A stretch of DNA of 64,000 nt from contig NZ_CP045915.1 in the NCBI RefSeq assembly GCF_009650095.1, positions 4,650,001 through 4,714,000 on the forward strand, written 5' to 3'. Below, one piece after another: positions 34,939-44,399 of this stretch. The notes beneath the pieces are model-generated. The model did no database searches. It was not told the origin of the DNA and saw nothing but the letters and a program-made list of their open reading frames with translations. The translations under genes and the position numbers were made by a program. The stretch's first letter is position 1, and each line of letters begins with the position of its first letter. This DNA is from Gracilibacillus salitolerans (GTDB lineage Bacteria; Bacillota; Bacilli; Bacillales; Amphibacillaceae).

Positions 34939-35627
34939 AGACTCACCTCATTTCGTTTCACCAGAGAAGCCAATGGATGTTTAATCCGGATTAACTCTTT
35001 TACAAATAATCGACAATGCTGATGGGCTCCTCTTTCATGTAAATGAGTATTATCAACTGCCCCGTCAGGATATGCTTCGTACTCACCCGGTTCCAGTCTC
35101 ATAAACCATTCTTTAGATTTTTCATCACCTAGCTCTTGTAACGCTTCTCTAGTAAGGGTAAGCATATCGATACAAACTACTTCTTCCTTTTCCGCCAGCT
35201 CTCTGACAGCTTGCGGATAATCACCGTGTGTTTCTTGCAAATGACCATTCTCATCAAAATGTCTTCGGGCTATCGATGTTAAAAGAATTGGTGTAACACC
35301 GAAAGCACGTGAGCGTTGAATAAAAAATCGCAAATTATCCTGATAACTTGTATAAGGATTCGTCGCCCGTTCCTCGTCAGGCTTTTGATCATTGTGACCA
35401 AACTGAATCAGGACATAATCACCTGCTTGAAATTCCTTTTCGATTGCATCCCAGCGTTCTTCCGCAATAAAGGACTTGCTACTGCGACCTGATGCTGCAT
35501 GGTTGCGAACGATTAGCTCATCTGTGAAATAATGCCCTAGCGTTTGCCCCCAACCCATTTGCGGATATTTAAATGTTTCAGCTGTCGCCATGGTAGAATC
35601 TCCTGCTAACAATAAACGTGATGACAT
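34935..35627 (-). CDS. rhgT: Rhamnogalacturonan acetylesterase (SGNH hydrolase, RhgT-like)
   Basis: A 230-residue SGNH/GDSL esterase without a signal peptide, so it acts in the cytoplasm on imported oligosaccharides. Block I is LLAGDSTMA (Ser near residue 11), block II NHAASGRSSKSF near 43, block III IQFGHNDQKPDEE near 75 and block V DNTHLHERGA (Asp and His near 192-195). The layout matches Bacillus RhgT/YesT, which removes acetyl groups from rhamnogalacturonan. Its ATG overlaps the GH105 stop codon (TAATG). It thus works together with the adjacent GH105 enzyme. Confidence 0.88.
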   Translation of the reverse strand: MSSRLLLAGDSTMATAETFKYPQMGWGQTLGHYFTDELIVRNHAASGRSSKSFIAEERWDAIEKEFQAGDYVLIQFGHNDQKPDEERATNPYTSYQDNLRFFIQRSRAFGVTPILLTSIARRHFDENGHLQETHGDYPQAVRELAEKEEVVCIDMLTLTREALQELGDEKSKEWFMRLEPGEYEAYPDGAVDNTHLHERGAHQHCRLFVKELIRIKHPLASLVKRNEVSL

Positions 35628-36721
35628 TAGCTATCCTCTTTTCCCATTTCAAGTTGTATACTGGCAAGTATAAAAGCACCGACGCCATGCAAGTCATTTG
35701 TACTTGTTTTGCGTTGAACATAATAATCATACGTTCCTATCGAAGTACCAATACAAATATCCGTTAATTGGAAGCGACCGTCGTCATCTACTTTGACTTT
35801 ATCATCGATTAAACCTTGATAGGCTTTCTCTGCTTTGGCGCGATAAGATGGATCGATATATCCCTTGTTGACTGCTTTGGCAATGGCATAGGTGAATAAA
35901 CAAGAGCAGGAGCTTTCTAAATAGTTATCGGGCTGATCTTGTTTGTCGACCACCTGATACCATAGCCCTGTTTCTTCATCTTGGAATGCTACTAACGCGT
36001 CGATTAACTCTTGAACTACTTGCTTTAGTTCATCTCGTTTCGGATGATTCTCTTCAAGCATTTCAATGAAATTAGTCGTCACCATCGCATACCAGCCCAA
36101 TGCACGACCCCATACTTCTGGTGCATGACCTCTCTCTGTTGCCCAAGGTGTTTGTTTACTTTCATCGTATCCATGGTAGTAAAGACCATTTTCTTTCTTT
36201 GTGTTCTTGCGCATTAACCGTTCCTGTTCCAGGACTAATTCTGTCAGTTCTGGTTCATCGAACAGTTGTCCATATTGAATGGCAAACGGCCCTGCCATAT
36301 ATAAACCATCCAACCACATTTGATACGGGTATTTATCTTTATGCCAAAAGCCGCTTTCTTTTGTTTTATTTAACGTATTCAATAGATTTCTTAATTTGGA
36401 AGCAGCCATTTTATACCGCCTATCTTTGGTTTTTTCATATAATGGCAGCAACAGAAGGCCTGGTTGAATTGCATCTAATTCGCTTCTGGCAAAATAGAAA
36501 TTTCCTTCCTCATCTACTAACTTGTCGACATACTCCTTATAATAATCAAAATACTTCTCTTCCCCTGTGTACTTATATACATCCTGCATACCGCAAAGGA
36601 AAACACCTTGATGATAATGCCAGCGATCTGCTGGAGGTAATTTCACCGGTTCATATTGATCCATTAACGTATCACATGCTATTTTTGCCCAATCCAAGGC
36701 TGATAATTGTTTGACTGTCAA
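35627..36721 (-). CDS. yteR: GH105 unsaturated rhamnogalacturonyl hydrolase (YteR/YesR-like)
   Basis: A 364-residue (alpha/alpha)6-barrel enzyme without a signal peptide. It hydrates and removes the unsaturated galacturonyl residue that lyases leave on rhamnogalacturonan oligomers. The catalytic aspartate sits in PYQMWLDGLYMAGPF near residue 138, in line with YteR; HAPEVWGRALGWYAM near 215 and SCSCLFTYAIAK near 285 line the cleft. The start is ambiguous: TTG at 36721 has GAGGAG eight bases upstream, whereas GTG at 36730 overlaps the stop of the GH43 gene and touches that site. Unsaturated substrate implies a lyase elsewhere in the genome. Confidence 0.88.
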   Translation of the reverse strand: MTVKQLSALDWAKIACDTLMDQYEPVKLPPADRWHYHQGVFLCGMQDVYKYTGEEKYFDYYKEYVDKLVDEEGNFYFARSELDAIQPGLLLLPLYEKTKDRRYKMAASKLRNLLNTLNKTKESGFWHKDKYPYQMWLDGLYMAGPFAIQYGQLFDEPELTELVLEQERLMRKNTKKENGLYYHGYDESKQTPWATERGHAPEVWGRALGWYAMVTTNFIEMLEENHPKRDELKQVVQELIDALVAFQDEETGLWYQVVDKQDQPDNYLESSCSCLFTYAIAKAVNKGYIDPSYRAKAEKAYQGLIDDKVKVDDDGRFQLTDICIGTSIGTYDYYVQRKTSTNDLHGVGAFILASIQLEMGKEDS

Positions 36722-36726
36722 CCTTC

Positions 36727-38295
36727 TCACTCCTCTAGTCCGCGATATTCAAACCAATCAAAGTCGGCAAAATTGGCTGTGTCTTTACCGTTTCCGGAAC
36801 AATACATACCGATATACGCCCCGATAAACCCTCCGGCCAAATCAGTACTTAAAATTCTACCATCAACATTTTCAGCTAACACTTGCCAATCAAAAGGCTT
36901 TGTTGTATAGAAAAATGTATAATCTTGACCCTGAGCTTCTACTTTCAGATAAATCTTATCGTGATCAACCTGCTCCTTTGCAATGATGTCGTCTTCGCCC
37001 GCTTCCCTTCTTACTAATCGTACAAAGGTTTGACTGCCCTCTAACAACACTTCCACTCGGAATTGAAAATGATGATTTTGCAAAAGTACAATCCCCGCTG
37101 TCTCATGTTCAGCTTTCGGTTCAAACTCCATAACCGTTTGGACCAAAAAGTTAATATGCTGTTGCCTTCTGCCAACAAATGCAGGATTTTCTTCTTCCAT
37201 AATGGTTTCTTGCTTTGCTTTTAGTCGTAAATAACCAGGGCGATCCGTTAAGGACCAGAAATCCCCTCGTGGCGTCCGTAAAAAGTTCCAGATATCGTCT
37301 AGTTGCTCCGATTCAAACGAATCAGCATATGGTAATGCAGGCCATTTATGTTCTGGCAAGTTGGGGAATTCCATCTCAGGTTCGATGATTCCTTTCCCTG
37401 GATTGACAATCGGCCAACCGTCTTCCCATATAAATGGCACAAGGAATGTTTCGCGGCCTAGGTTACGATAATAGCCACCATATGGTCTTGACGCCAATGC
37501 GACCATCCACCAATCTCCATGCTGTGTTTCAACAATATCAGCATGCCCGACGTTTACAATGGGATGATGATTGCCTAAATGACGGTGTGTTAAGATTGGA
37601 TTTGTTTCCGTCATTTCATATGGTCCTGTTACCTCTTGACTTCTAGCGATTGTAACCGCGTGGGTATGCCCTGTTCCACCTTCTGCAATGATTAAATAAT
37701 ACCAACCATTGATTTTATACAAATGTGGCGCCTCTTGTGCATGGGCATTCTTTAATGCGCCATCCCATAAGCTGTATGTTGGCCCCACGAGTTGTTTTTT
37801 CTCCAGATCGAGTTCTTGCAGCCAAATTTCATTATGTTTTTTGTACTTTCTCCCTGAAGGTGGTTTGCGATTTCCGGTATAATAAACCTTGCCGTCATCA
37901 TCAAAGAAGAGAGAAGGATCAATACCAGGTGCTCCTTCAAGCCAGACAGGGTCCGACCATGGACCAGCAGGATCTGTAGCGGTCACATAAAAGTTCCTTC
38001 TTGCTCCTTCTTTACTTACCACAAAGGTGGTGATCATATAGAAGGTGCCATCATGATAGCGAATCGTTGGTGCATAGATACCTCTTGAATTTGGTGTTTG
38101 ATCTAAGTTTAGCTGCTCTGGGCGATCGAGGACATGACCGATTTGCTTCCAATTAACAAGGTCTTTACTGTGAAAAATCGGGACACCGGGAAAATATTCA
38201 AAACTTGAGGTGACAAGGTAATAATCGTCACCTACACGACAGATCGACGGATCCGGGTAGAACCCCGGAATAATAGGATTTTTAAATGTTTTCAT
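36727..38295 (-). CDS. GH43 glycosidase (beta-xylosidase/arabinofuranosidase type)
   Basis: A 522-residue enzyme with an N-terminal five-bladed propeller (about residues 1-310) and a C-terminal beta-sandwich (about 325-520) as in XynB-type GH43 proteins. Catalytic residues are the base D15 in YPDPS, the pKa-modulating D126 in GIDPSLFFDDDG and the acid E188 in QEAPHLYK. No signal peptide, so it trims imported oligosaccharides; arabinose- or xylose-bearing pectin side chains are likely, given the operon. Its ATG overlaps the GH28 stop and its stop is six bases from the GH105 start, so the hydrolase genes are closely coupled. Confidence 0.87.
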   Translation of the reverse strand: MKTFKNPIIPGFYPDPSICRVGDDYYLVTSSFEYFPGVPIFHSKDLVNWKQIGHVLDRPEQLNLDQTPNSRGIYAPTIRYHDGTFYMITTFVVSKEGARRNFYVTATDPAGPWSDPVWLEGAPGIDPSLFFDDDGKVYYTGNRKPPSGRKYKKHNEIWLQELDLEKKQLVGPTYSLWDGALKNAHAQEAPHLYKINGWYYLIIAEGGTGHTHAVTIARSQEVTGPYEMTETNPILTHRHLGNHHPIVNVGHADIVETQHGDWWMVALASRPYGGYYRNLGRETFLVPFIWEDGWPIVNPGKGIIEPEMEFPNLPEHKWPALPYADSFESEQLDDIWNFLRTPRGDFWSLTDRPGYLRLKAKQETIMEEENPAFVGRRQQHINFLVQTVMEFEPKAEHETAGIVLLQNHHFQFRVEVLLEGSQTFVRLVRREAGEDDIIAKEQVDHDKIYLKVEAQGQDYTFFYTTKPFDWQVLAENVDGRILSTDLAGGFIGAYIGMYCSGNGKDTANFADFDWFEYRGLEE

Positions 38296-39788
38296 TATAA
38301 TTCACCTGCTTTTTGGAGAAAATCCCCTTCGCGAACATCTCCAGAAATATTTAGTTCTTCCGTATCTTCATAGACAAGAACCGGTTCTTGATCAGTTTGA
38401 TTTGTCGAGGTTAACTCATCAATCTTGATTCGCCTCGCATGATGTAATTGAAGCGCTGGTCCTTTTCTTTGCGTTACTTCTACATGATGGAGACGAAGAT
38501 CCTCCACATATTTTGCCAAAATACCTTCTCCTGCCATTTCAATCACTTCACGAACCATGTCCGGCTCACCGCCAGGAACTGTTTCGTCTAAGGTCATTTC
38601 CAGTGTGACATGCTCTAAACTCACCTTTTTCACAGGCATTTCTGGTAAACCATAAATAAATCCTGCCGCGGCACGACAGTTTCTCGCCGTAATATGACTA
38701 ATGTTTATTTGTTCAACTACAGGTGTTTTTTCTGTCACAGCTACAGGTGCGGCATTCAGTAATTCCGGATTGCTTTTACTTACACCATGACGATAGAACG
38801 AATTAATTGCTATTGGACAAAGGACGTCATCCATCATAATGTTTTGCACTACAATATTTCGGATATAACTTCCTCGCTCACGGTTTGTTTTAATCCGGAT
38901 ACCACGGTCCGTACCATCAAATATACAGTTAGATACTGTAATATTTTCAATCCCACCGGAATTTTCACTACCAAATACAACACCACCATGGCCATGATGC
39001 ATGGTACAATTGGTGACTGTTACATTTTTGGTAGGCACCCCGTAATGACGACCATCTTGATTAATCCCTGATTTCAGTACTACACAATCGTCTCCTACAT
39101 CAAAATGACAAGTTGATATTCTGACATTCTGGCAGGAGTCGATATCTAATCCATCACCGTTTGGCGTATCTGCTGGATTCTGAAATGTGACATTTTGAAT
39201 CGAAACATTATTACAAAATACTAGATGCGTATTCCAGAAAGGGGAGTTTTTAACGGTAACTCCTGAGATTGTGACATGATCGGCTTCGAAAAATTGGATA
39301 AGTGGGGGCCGTAAAAACTGGGAAGACCATTCCACTAAATTGGTATCTGCCGGTTCGGTAAAATCCTTGTTAGCTTCAGCAATTTCCTCCGTTTTAGGTG
39401 ATTGAAAATGTTCACCTTTTCTTAACTGCTTATTCACCTTCCACCATGCTTGCCCATTCCCATCGATCACACCATCACCTTTGATCGCTACATTTGTCAG
39501 ATTTTCACCAAAGATTAACGGCATAAAACCATAGCAGACATAACCGGACCAACGGGTTTTTACCACCGGAAAGCGCTCAAAATCATCGGTAAAGGATAGG
39601 ACTGCACCTGCATCAAGGTACAATGTCATGTTGCTTTTCAAAGCAAATGGTCCTGTTTGATATGTCCCAGACGGAATATATACAGTACCTCCACCAGCTG
39701 TTTCGCAGGCATCAATTGCTTGCTGAATCGCCGCTGAGCTGTCAGTTTCGTTTGGAACTTGATAATCTTTTATATTAAATAGACTCAT
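38295..39788 (-). CDS. GH28 polygalacturonase-family glycosidase
   Basis: A 497-residue right-handed parallel beta-helix protein. GH28 motifs are present in order: NGDGLDID near residue 210, VGDDCVVLKSG near 232, HGHGGVVFGSE near 265 and RGIRIKT near 295. Family members hydrolyse galacturonan, or rhamnogalacturonan in exo- or oligo-specific forms. There is no signal peptide, so it should act on imported oligosaccharides as an intracellular exo-enzyme rather than attack polymer. ATG 39788 is preferred, six bases after GAGGTG; a GTG at 39797 is the alternative. Galacturonate released here can feed UxaC. Confidence 0.88.
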   Translation of the reverse strand: MSLFNIKDYQVPNETDSSAAIQQAIDACETAGGGTVYIPSGTYQTGPFALKSNMTLYLDAGAVLSFTDDFERFPVVKTRWSGYVCYGFMPLIFGENLTNVAIKGDGVIDGNGQAWWKVNKQLRKGEHFQSPKTEEIAEANKDFTEPADTNLVEWSSQFLRPPLIQFFEADHVTISGVTVKNSPFWNTHLVFCNNVSIQNVTFQNPADTPNGDGLDIDSCQNVRISTCHFDVGDDCVVLKSGINQDGRHYGVPTKNVTVTNCTMHHGHGGVVFGSENSGGIENITVSNCIFDGTDRGIRIKTNRERGSYIRNIVVQNIMMDDVLCPIAINSFYRHGVSKSNPELLNAAPVAVTEKTPVVEQINISHITARNCRAAAGFIYGLPEMPVKKVSLEHVTLEMTLDETVPGGEPDMVREVIEMAGEGILAKYVEDLRLHHVEVTQRKGPALQLHHARRIKIDELTSTNQTDQEPVLVYEDTEELNISGDVREGDFLQKAGEL

Positions 39789-39799
39789 TTCATCCACCT

Positions 39800-40111
39800 C
39801 TAATCTAGTAAATCTTCTCTTAATGGTGTGAACACATCTAAGAGTTTACTTTTAGTTAATGCCTTGACACCGTGTACAGCGTTGGACGGGATTCGAAGAG
39901 AATCTCCCTTTTCGACGATGATTTCTTTTCCATCGACATGAAAGGCCAGTTGACCTTCTAAACAATAGGTTAATTGTTCATGTGGATGGCTGTGGGAAGA
40001 TCCTTCTGCACCCTCCTCAAACGATACTTCCATCATCATTAGTTGCTCTCCTGGTGCATGAATTTTTCTTGTAACTCCTGGTTCTGCCTGTTCCCAATTG
40101 TTAACAGCCAT
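39800..40111 (-). CDS. kdgF: KdgF-like cupin (unsaturated uronate linearisation)
   Basis: A 103-residue single-domain cupin. SHSHPHEQLTYCLEGQLAFHVDG near residues 38-60 holds the metal-binding His-x-His and Glu, and the second cupin motif is PSNAVHGVKAL near 76. KdgF enzymes help turn the cyclic 4,5-unsaturated uronate into the linear keto form used by KduI. Its position in an operon with kduI, kduD, kdgK and kdgA supports this role. The start overlaps the MFS stop codon by one base. Confidence 0.82.
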   Translation of the reverse strand: MAVNNWEQAEPGVTRKIHAPGEQLMMMEVSFEEGAEGSSHSHPHEQLTYCLEGQLAFHVDGKEIIVEKGDSLRIPSNAVHGVKALTKSKLLDVFTPLREDLLD

Positions 40112-41310
40112 TATGACTCCTCCTTTAATTTTGTTATCATTGGTAAAATGAACTGAATAGCCATTGCTAACATAATCACATAGGCAACCGTGTTCGTATC
40201 AATTTCATTGGAACACACCATAAATACGATTATTCCTAAACCACGGCCAATATTAATAATCGTTTCTCTCAGGACGACGGACTCAACGCGAAACTCGGAG
40301 CCAAGTGGAATCCGGTCAATCCATTGAAAATAATAAGCGGCATATGCATTCGCTTGTAAAGGTTTAAACATATTTTGCGTTACCATAAATAAGATGACAC
40401 TCCACATTGCAATCTCCCAGGTTAAAAAAGAACCTGCGACAAAGAAACCAATTGCTGCGATCCATAAATATTTTTTTGTTTGTTCAATATTGGCAAATCG
40501 AGAAATGATATAGCTTGCCAGTATCGAGACTGCCAGGAAACCGGCATTCAAGTAACCGACAGCACTCTCATCATCAAAAATGCTATAAATCAAGATTGGT
40601 GGTATATACATAAGAATCCCTTGGGGAAAACCGATAATAAACCAACCTGCTAATGCATGTCGGAATGCCTTTTTTCGTTCGATAATCTGACCTAAATATC
40701 TCATATAATAATTACGGTGACGGATCGATTCTCTCTTGATACGGAAACTGCCGATCGTTGCTGCCAGAAACATCAGAAAGGCAATCGAAAAAACAATCAG
40801 ATAACCAGATAATCCTGCAAACAAACCAATAATAAACCCGGCAAGTGCTGGTGCAATAAGGTTTGCAGAACCCATCACTATTTGATTCCACCCTAAATAA
40901 CGGTGCCGATTTTGATCAGAAGAGACTTCATGAACAATGGTAAAATACGCTACCCAATAAAGTCCCTGTGCTATTCCCCTCAGCAGCGCAAATAAATAAA
41001 AGTAATGGACAATCTCTTCCTGAACCATAACAATGAGCAAATAAAAAATGGCAGTCATCAATATCCCATAACGATATATTGTTGTCCTGCCTTTTTTCTT
41101 TGACATTTTTCCAATTAAAAAGGTTGTCGCTGCTTGTGACAGAATGGCAATCAGATTATAAAGACCGTTTACCCATAAACTGTTTGTTAAGCGCCATAAG
41201 TATAGGTTGACAAAGATAATCGATAATGAACCGCCAAATTGAAAAATTGCATGATTGATTAATATATTTACAGCATGTGATGATAACCGTTTGTTATAGT
41301 CTAGTTTCAT
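40111..41310 (-). CDS. MFS transporter in the pectin operon
   Basis: A 399-residue major facilitator protein with about 11-12 helices. The loop 2-3 motif is GKMSKKKGRTTIYRYG near residue 72. Family assignment beyond MFS is not possible. It lies between the unknown 381-residue gene and kdgF, so uptake of uronates or export of a toxic intermediate are both conceivable. The start is uncertain: ATG 41310 is used; the TTG at 41322 has a weak GAAGTG site and would add four residues. Its presence beside a complete ABC importer suggests two substrates, such as monomers and oligomers. Confidence 0.8.
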   Translation of the reverse strand: MKLDYNKRLSSHAVNILINHAIFQFGGSLSIIFVNLYLWRLTNSLWVNGLYNLIAILSQAATTFLIGKMSKKKGRTTIYRYGILMTAIFYLLIVMVQEEIVHYFYLFALLRGIAQGLYWVAYFTIVHEVSSDQNRHRYLGWNQIVMGSANLIAPALAGFIIGLFAGLSGYLIVFSIAFLMFLAATIGSFRIKRESIRHRNYYMRYLGQIIERKKAFRHALAGWFIIGFPQGILMYIPPILIYSIFDDESAVGYLNAGFLAVSILASYIISRFANIEQTKKYLWIAAIGFFVAGSFLTWEIAMWSVILFMVTQNMFKPLQANAYAAYYFQWIDRIPLGSEFRVESVVLRETIINIGRGLGIIVFMVCSNEIDTNTVAYVIMLAMAIQFILPMITKLKEES

Positions 41311-41325
41311 CGATCGAATCAAGCT

Positions 41326-42471
41326 TTACACTTCTTTCTGTTCGCTTATTTCGCCTTTCAAAATGGGACATTTCCCCATGACCCTCTCCCAAAAGTTGGT
41401 GGGAATCGGTTTGGGATCTTTTTGCCAAAGGTGATGTAGTTGTTTTCGAATAAGTGTTGCTTGTGTAGTTGCGTTCATATCGCCTTCTTTTAAGCCTAAT
41501 CCTAGTTCTACAGCTTCCGGCATATTAGGATAATATTCTCCTTGCTTTACTTGGGCAACATTCGGTGCTTTTGGTGAATGAGCTAATTCTCTTGAGAAGG
41601 CACCGTCTTTCTGTTTTAATTTCTTCATGTTGTTAATCGTTATTTCTGATATTTCTTTTAGGTCTGCTTCTGAAATATCAGGTTTAATATAACTTATCAG
41701 GTCAATCGGATTGCGGATATAACACATATCTATCGCTTCTTCTGTCTTTATACAATGTAGTATTGTTTGATAGATACGACCTTGATTTGGCATCGAAATT
41801 TGATATCTCCGGTAAAAGGTATGTAATTTAAACGTACCCGATATACGAACATATAGAGATCCTTCTCCCCATAAACCTGTTTGTTGGTCTTGCCTTTCCG
41901 CTAAATATTCAGCAAAAGCATCAACATATTTCCGTTGTGTTGCTTCATCCATTTGTCCAAAATATACGGTGGAAGAAGCAAGCAAGTCACAACCTCTCCA
42001 ACTATTTCGTAAATCAATACTGTCCCATTTTTTCTGGTAGGAAGATAACGATTTAGTATAATCAGGAGCAACCTGATTTTTCACTGGCAATGGATACAAT
42101 GGTGATGCTCCTAGTCGCTTGAGACTATTCAGCGAATAATGAAGTGCGCGATGAACCATCACTTCATCCTTTTTCATATTGGGGTTATGATCATAAAAAT
42201 AACCAGCCCGAGGATCCTGCCTCATCTGGAAAAAAGCGATCATTTTTTCCTTCAGCGTTTGTGGCATATTATCTAAAAGTTGATGTCTAAGTAAAATGTT
42301 TATTGCTTGGGAAGTGGACTCGATGTCCGGTGTGAACCGGTCATCGAGCACAGAGCTTCGTGCATAATAGAATCCGCCTGTAAGTGGATCAAATTGTTCT
42401 AATAACCAAGAGAATACTCCATTAAATAAACCATCCAACCTATTACTCTCTGCATCACGCCAATTCGTCAT
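41326..42471 (-). CDS. Protein of unknown function in the pectin operon (predicted alpha/alpha toroid)
   Basis: A 381-residue cytoplasmic protein; no signal peptide or membrane helix. I do not recognise the family. Aromatic and glycine-rich turns recur between helical stretches: LDPLTGGFYYARSS-like QFDPLTGGFYYARSS near 26, RQDPRAGYFYDHNP near 90, RNSWRGCDLLASS near 156, DQQTGLWGEGSLYVRISGTFKLHTFYR near 196 and QKDGAFSRE near 296. Such repeats of Gly-Phe/Tyr-Trp after helices are typical of (alpha/alpha) toroids such as glycosidases, lyases and cyclases. It is flanked by importer permease and MFS genes, with an AGAGGAGTCG ribosome site, so a role in oligosaccharide processing is likely but unproven. 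Confidence 0.7.
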   Translation of the reverse strand: MTNWRDAESNRLDGLFNGVFSWLLEQFDPLTGGFYYARSSVLDDRFTPDIESTSQAINILLRHQLLDNMPQTLKEKMIAFFQMRQDPRAGYFYDHNPNMKKDEVMVHRALHYSLNSLKRLGASPLYPLPVKNQVAPDYTKSLSSYQKKWDSIDLRNSWRGCDLLASSTVYFGQMDEATQRKYVDAFAEYLAERQDQQTGLWGEGSLYVRISGTFKLHTFYRRYQISMPNQGRIYQTILHCIKTEEAIDMCYIRNPIDLISYIKPDISEADLKEISEITINNMKKLKQKDGAFSRELAHSPKAPNVAQVKQGEYYPNMPEAVELGLGLKEGDMNATTQATLIRKQLHHLWQKDPKPIPTNFWERVMGKCPILKGEISEQKEV

Positions 42472-42495
42472 GAAAACGACTCCTCTTGAATAGAA

Positions 42496-43374
42496 TTAAC
42501 CTTTCACAGAACCTAATAGCGCACCCTTAGCAAAGTACTTCTGTAAGAATGGATACACTAATAGAACCGGAACAGTTGCAACTACGATCGTTGCCATTTT
42601 TACTGTTACTTCTGGTGGTGGAACATCTGAATACGCTTCGGCATCATAGTTCATTCCACTAGCTAATACTACAATTTGCCGCAATAGTACCTGTACTGGC
42701 CATTTATCTGCATCTGCCAGATAAAGGATCGCATGCATATAAGTATTCCAGTAAGTTACCGCATAGAATAAGGAAATCGTCGCAATGGCTGGCAGAGAAA
42801 TCGGAATAACGATTCGAAACAGAATACTAAAATCATTTGCTCCATCAATTTTCGCGGATTCTTCCAATCCCTGCGGTAAATTTAAGAAGAAGCTTCGTAA
42901 AATAATCATGTTAAAAGCATTGATCGTTACCGGAATAACCAGTGCCCATAAAGTATCTAATAATCCGGTTTGCTGTACGACTAAGAATGTCGGGATCATT
43001 CCACCGTTGAACAGAAGGGTGAATACAATTAAGAAATTTATAACCCTACGTCCAACGAGGTCTCGTCGTGATAGACCATATGCCGTTAAAGTAGAGAAGA
43101 ACATACTCCACAATGTTCCACCAACTGTTACAATGACAGATACTCCTAAAGCTCTGAAAATCGTATCGGTGGAGAAAATATATTCATATGCTTTTAATGA
43201 AAACTCAGTTGGAAACAATAGAAATTTTGTACTTGCAACTTCTGCACTTGTAGCAAAAGAACTACCGACCACATGAATAAAAGGGAGTACGGTAATCACC
43301 GCTAAAAGCCCTAATAAGAAATAGTTAAAGAAATCAAAAACCCTATTGCCTGCAGATATTCGTTGTTGTGCCAT
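42496..43374 (-). CDS. ytcP: Oligosaccharide ABC transporter permease (YtcP/LplC-like)
   Basis: A 292-residue permease of the carbohydrate uptake CUT1 class with six helices. The ATPase-docking loop is EESAKIDGANDFSILFRIVIPIS near residue 185 and the C-terminus ends in FLQKYFAKGALLGSVKG, the typical LplC/YtcP tail. It follows the YteP-like permease by 26 bases. With that and the YtcQ-like lipoproteins it imports rhamnogalacturonan-derived oligosaccharides, as inferred from the homologous Bacillus system. No ATPase is encoded here; CUT1 systems usually share MsmX. Confidence 0.88.
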   Translation of the reverse strand: MAQQRISAGNRVFDFFNYFLLGLLAVITVLPFIHVVGSSFATSAEVASTKFLLFPTEFSLKAYEYIFSTDTIFRALGVSVIVTVGGTLWSMFFSTLTAYGLSRRDLVGRRVINFLIVFTLLFNGGMIPTFLVVQQTGLLDTLWALVIPVTINAFNMIILRSFFLNLPQGLEESAKIDGANDFSILFRIVIPISLPAIATISLFYAVTYWNTYMHAILYLADADKWPVQVLLRQIVVLASGMNYDAEAYSDVPPPEVTVKMATIVVATVPVLLVYPFLQKYFAKGALLGSVKG

Positions 43375-43400
43375 TTTTTCACCTCACCTATTGTTGTCTA

Positions 43401-44363
43401 TTAATAGATACCCTCTTCATTGAATCTCTTCGCTAACCAGTTGGCAAATACTACCATCACAAGTCCGACAGCCCCTTTAAAGAAACCAACCGCGGTACTG
43501 TAACTAAATTGCCCTTGTTGCAAACCGGCAACATAGACATACGTATCAAAAATTTCAGCTACATTCCGGTTAGATGAGTTCAATAATAAATAAACATGTT
43601 CAAAACCTAACTCTAAAACATCACCTATTTTTAAAATTAACAATACGATTATAACGTTACGAATCGCCGGTAAAGTAATGTGCCACATTTGTCGGAATCG
43701 GTTGGCCCCGTCCATTCTTGCAGCTTCGTACAACTGCGGGTCCACTGCTGTAATCGCCGCCAAGAAGATAATGGTCCCCCATCCAGCTTCTCGCCAGATA
43801 ACTTGCAAAATATACATCGGTCGGAACCAATCATCATTTAAAAGGAAGTTAATTTTCTGGAAACCAAAACTCTCTATAATAGCGTTTACAATTCCGCCAT
43901 CAAGAGTCAGCATCACATAACTGATCGAAACAATAACCACCCACGACATAAAGTGTGGTATATAGATAAGAGTCTGTACACCTCGTTTAAAAAAGCTATG
44001 TCGAACTTCATTAAGCATTAACGAAATAATAATCGGAATTGGAAAGAAAACAAAGATCTGTAAAGCAAATAAAACCAATGTATTCTTAAAGATCATCCAA
44101 AATTCAGAACTCGCAAATAACCGATTAAAGTGTTCAAATCCAACCCATTCACTACCTCCAATCCCCATATATGGCTTATAATCTTGAAATGAAATGATTA
44201 AGCCATACATCGGTAAATACTTATAAATGAGGAAGTAAAGTAAACCTGGCAGAATCATTAGATAAAGCAATCTATTCCGTTTGATTTTTCGCCATGTTTC
44301 TGATCGTTTCATTTTTCTAACTTGTTTTGTTTCTTCTTTTGCAGTTAATGTAGTTGTTCCCAT
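43401..44363 (-). CDS. yteP: Oligosaccharide ABC transporter permease (YteP/LplB-like)
   Basis: A 320-residue permease, partner of the following YtcP-like protein. After a charged cytoplasmic N-terminus (residues 1-30) come six helices; the docking loop is YEAARMDGANRFRQMWHITLPAI near residue 210 and the C-terminus NWLAKRFNEEGIY is the LplB/YteP signature. Length equals Bacillus YteP (321). It lies 248 bases downstream of the nearest binding-protein gene, behind a structured spacer that may lower its expression relative to the lipoproteins. Confidence 0.88.
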   Translation of the reverse strand: MGTTTLTAKEETKQVRKMKRSETWRKIKRNRLLYLMILPGLLYFLIYKYLPMYGLIISFQDYKPYMGIGGSEWVGFEHFNRLFASSEFWMIFKNTLVLFALQIFVFFPIPIIISLMLNEVRHSFFKRGVQTLIYIPHFMSWVVIVSISYVMLTLDGGIVNAIIESFGFQKINFLLNDDWFRPMYILQVIWREAGWGTIIFLAAITAVDPQLYEAARMDGANRFRQMWHITLPAIRNVIIVLLILKIGDVLELGFEHVYLLLNSSNRNVAEIFDTYVYVAGLQQGQFSYSTAVGFFKGAVGLVMVVFANWLAKRFNEEGIY

Positions 44364-44399
44364 AAGCAGAATCCTTTCTTTTAAAATTCATTTGTAAAT

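Noticed and set aside
36100..36714. 204-codon plus-strand open frame
   Set aside because: It lies entirely antisense to the GH105 gene, has no ribosome site and no recognisable protein features.
42785..43276. 163-codon plus-strand open frame
   Set aside because: Antisense shadow of the YtcP-like permease; composition reflects hydrophobic codons read in reverse.
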